Origin: Halocafeteria seosinensis
Lineage: Eukaryota > Sar > Bigyra > Bicosoecida
Reading direction: 5' to 3'
Length of the DNA: 23,533 nt
Assembly (NCBI GenBank): GCA_001687465.1
Contig: LVLI01000401.1
Span: 1-23,533 of the forward strand
The position numbers and the translations under genes are program-made. Below are positions 21,727 through 23,533 of the stretch, piece by piece. Each line of letters opens with the position of its first letter. The first letter of the stretch is position 1. Under the pieces are notes generated by a model. It worked only from the letters and a program-made list of their open reading frames with translations. It had not been told where the DNA came from and ran no database searches.

Positions 21727-21933
21727 CCCGACCGCATAACCCGACGATATACCCACTATACAGCACCTAAGCCAAACCACAAATTGACCCCTATACGACC
21801 GCATATTCCGACGAAATAGTCAGACGAAATACGCAAAGGGATTCCTCACTCAACCGAACCCGACCGCAAAACCCGACGATATACCCACTATAAAGCACCT
21901 AAGCCAAACAACAAATTGACCCCTACACGACCG
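21727..21933. repeat. Pair of 75-bp direct repeats
   Basis: Copies at 21727-21801 and 21859-21933 differ at four positions. Both contain CCCGACGATATACCCACTAT and AAATTGACCCCTA. They lie about 45 bp beyond the point where the Tmc-like paralogue loses similarity and may mark the rearrangement that truncated it. Confidence 0.92.
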
Positions 21934-22023
21934 TGTCTCACGGGGGTTCGACAAACGAAAGTACCATGCTAACGTGTCAAGCGACGGTGTCAAGTTGACT
22001 TGTGAAGTGAATGGATCGTAGTT

Positions 22024-22521
22024 TTATGAATATGTCCATGGCGGTCTATTTTTTATTACGTAATCATGTTTTTGTTGCCAGATCAAACAATTTGAATCGT
22101 TTTGGTAATGGTGGTCAAAATCCGTTTTAGGTACTTCCTTTTTACACATGCTACACTTTCCTTGTATTAATCGTCCGATTCTATCAGATGTTGGCAGAGT
22201 TTGTTTCCACTCAGACGGATCAAGATTATCAATGTGATCGTTTTGAATACGATCATCTTTATGAATTGGGTGACCAGTATAATAGTAGTCAAAGGCCTGA
22301 GGATGGAAGGAAAAAAAGACAAGATCATCCACATTTATTTTTCTTTTGTTTCCATTTTTGCATAAGTAAACCATTCGCCGTTTGCCGTATTGAGACCACG
22401 GATTTAGAGTTCTGTTTTCGTGATCCGACCACACTTCACCACGGTTTGATATTTGGTAGGAATCTTCATATCCGGCAATAGGTTTCCATTCTTTTGGGGT
22501 TTCCTTCTTTTTCTTGGGCAT
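22024..22521 (-). CDS. NUMOD4 / HNH-type endonuclease-like protein
   Basis: An intronless gene of 165 residues starting at ATG 22521. After a Lys-rich start, residues ~11-32 (EWKPIAGYEDSYQISNRGEV) match NUMOD4, a DNA-binding module of HNH homing-type endonucleases. The middle keeps the family layout, with a 'VDDLVFFSFHP' helix where 'vHrLVa.aFip' is expected, then QNDHIDNLDPSEWKQT, which matches the HNH core 'vdHiDgn...L.w.T' in shortened form. A C-terminal segment, CSMCKKEV...DFDHHYQNDSNC, could bind a metal. Such genes are typical of phages and nucleocytoplasmic large DNA viruses and are scattered in protist genomes. The shortened core leaves cleavage activity uncertain. The gene and its upstream sequence are AT-rich relative to the core genes, consistent with acquisition. 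Confidence 0.8.
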   Translation of the reverse strand: MPKKKKETPKEWKPIAGYEDSYQISNRGEVWSDHENRTLNPWSQYGKRRMVYLCKNGNKRKINVDDLVFFSFHPQAFDYYYTGHPIHKDDRIQNDHIDNLDPSEWKQTLPTSDRIGRLIQGKCSMCKKEVPKTDFDHHYQNDSNCLIWQQKHDYVIKNRPPWTYS

Positions 22522-22940
22522 TGGATTGGTATATCAAATCCCAGTCATTTTTATTGATTCAGTCTTTTGGTCTGCGACATGAGTTTCACAAACATGGTTG
22601 ATGCCCAAACTTCAATCGTGATGGGTAGATTAGTTGAGTTCGTCTGGTTTGAAAGGACGAGTCACTGCTTGTCGGCTTTGGCATGGTTTTCTGAAAATTT
22701 TCAGTGATTGTACTGGAAGAAAGATAACAGAGTGTTTATGAGTGAATGTTTCTGATTCAGATGTTGTGGTTTTCTATTTTTATTTGGATTGGAAAAGGTG
22801 TGTATAGACCGGAGAACATGTTCTGATGGAGGTGTTTTTGTTCCCTTCACCGTCCCCTGAATGCCAACCTGTTGTCCGGCTAAACTCTTTTCTTTGGCAA
22901 TCGTCCCCGTCCTATTTGCGAAGCCCGTGATAAGATCCCA
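22522..22940. other. AT-rich region upstream of the HNH-type gene
   Basis: A minus-strand ATG-started frame of 94 codons (22985-22701) covers most of this stretch but resembles nothing known and runs into repeats, so it is not called. CTGAAAATTTTCAG at about 22690-22703 is a perfect 14-bp palindrome. The sequence just upstream of the HNH-type start is AT-rich, as expected for a promoter. Confidence 0.4.
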
Positions 22941-23320
22941 AGGAATCATGATAATCACTGAAGCACAGTGATTATATTTTGGCATAGCATAACGGAAAAG
23001 ATTGATTTATTTGGGTGTATAAGGGTGGTCGTGTGAATCGGAGGATCTTTCTGAGTCCGTCGTGAACCTGGCCCCTAGTTTGGTCTACTTATGAACAGGG
23101 TTGGTTATGTATTGAATCATCATATAAATCACTGAAGCGAAGGGGATGCGTAAATGGGCGAGATAAGGGAAAGTGATTCATTTGAGTGTTTATAGAGGGT
23201 GGTCTTGTGAACTGGTAAACCTTGCCCCCAAGTTTGGCTTACCTATGAACAGGGTTAGTTATGTATTGAATCATCATATAAATCACTGAAGCGAAGTGAA
23301 TGCGTATACGGGTGGGAATG
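22941..23320. repeat. Degenerate tandem repeat, unit about 154-174 bp
   Basis: AATCACTGAAGC recurs at 22953, 23127 and 23281. Shared segments include GGGTGGTC(G/T)TGTGAA, TATGAACAGGGTT(G/A)GTTATG and TATTGAATCATCATATAAAT. The first copy is partial. Unit spacing is 174 and then 154 bp, the difference being an indel between copies. Confidence 0.88.
22951..22975. repeat. Perfect 10-bp inverted repeat (hairpin)
   Basis: ATAATCACTG at 22951-22960 and CAGTGATTAT at 22966-22975 are separated by AAGCA. The left arm overlaps the conserved AATCACTGAAGC of the tandem repeat; the other two copies have lost the right arm. Confidence 0.85.
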
Positions 23321-23372
23321 AGTTATGAGGGGAATTAGTCATTCTGACTAACCAGTTCAGTTTTTGGTCGAC

Positions 23373-23533
23373 AGTCAGTCAACCCACTGACCGACTGTGC
23401 GTACGTACGGAGAGAAATTGTACGTACGTACCTGACTGACTGACTAGTACCCTAACCTAGTCAGTCAACCCACTGACTGACTGACTAGTACCCTTAACCT
23501 AGTCAGTCAACCCACTGACCGACTGTGCGTACG
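23373..23533. repeat. Satellite-like repeats with TGAC and GTAC tracts, running off the edge
   Basis: A 33-bp sequence beginning AGTCAGTCAACCCACTGACC is identical at 23373-23405 and 23501-23533. A shorter copy sits at 23459-23476. Between them are two copies of a 42-43-bp unit with TGACTGACTGACTAGTACCC followed by (T)TAACCT. GTACGTACG tracts at about 23401 and 23421 are self-complementary, and GACTGACT opposes AGTCAGTC. The array continues beyond the window. Confidence 0.92.

Noticed and set aside
22701-22985. 94-codon minus-strand frame upstream of the HNH-type gene
   Set aside because: It has an ATG, but the start lies in the tandem repeat and hairpin and the sequence resembles no family.
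23450-23500. CCCTAA pieces suggesting telomeric repeats
   Set aside because: Only isolated single units embedded in a different satellite; no tandem telomeric array.
1-23533. CRISPR array, rRNA genes, bacterial operons
   Set aside because: No regularly spaced repeats with unique spacers, no rRNA-like sequence, and all large genes are eukaryotic in type.

Overview
This is a nuclear genome window from a eukaryote, most likely a unicellular alga or other protist. The evidence is GT-AG introns of 56-130 nt, a nucleoporin, a lipid flippase, and a Tmc-type (tiny macrocysts) membrane protein, a family known from protists and algae rather than animals or land plants. The lineage cannot be fixed from sequence alone. 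The gene-rich core is about 1.3-20.4 kb; both flanks look repeat- and mobile-element-derived.

Layout. 1-561 (-): degenerate hAT-type transposase (BED-like finger plus DUF659-like region), running off the left edge. 562-1303: no gene; a cluster of short palindromes and a TG microsatellite lie upstream of the next gene. 1304-4900 (+): intronless Nup107-like nucleoporin. 4973-10726 (-): one seven-exon gene that ORF calling splits into pieces; spliced, it encodes a 1755-residue Tmc-like protein (N-terminal membrane block, TPR-like region, PAS domain, second membrane block). 10727-12953: no recognised gene; an 82-bp tandem duplication. 12954-13874 (+): three-exon 6-phosphogluconolactonase. 13980-18553 (-): four-exon P4-ATPase of 1456 residues. 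18948-20383 (+): acidic protein with a mitochondrial-presequence-like start, family not recognised. 20628-20885 (+): short open stretch of unknown nature. 21247-21680 (+): partial copy of the first two exons of the Tmc-like gene with the same intron position and phase, then truncated and followed by 75-bp direct repeats. 22024-22521 (-): intronless NUMOD4/HNH-type endonuclease-like gene in AT-rich sequence. 22941-23533: degenerate tandem repeats, then a satellite-like array that runs off the right edge.

Genes in the core are closely packed. Nup107 and the Tmc-like gene converge with 72 bp between stops, and 6PGL and the P4-ATPase converge with 105 bp between stops. The P4-ATPase and the acidic protein diverge from a 394-bp shared upstream region. 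The products belong to unrelated processes (nuclear pore, possible membrane sensing, pentose phosphate pathway, lipid asymmetry), so this is ordinary eukaryotic gene order rather than a functional cluster. The most unusual items are the reassembled Tmc-like gene with its truncated paralogue about 10.5 kb away, and the HNH-type gene, whose style recalls large DNA viruses and phages. I found no convincing new multi-gene system.
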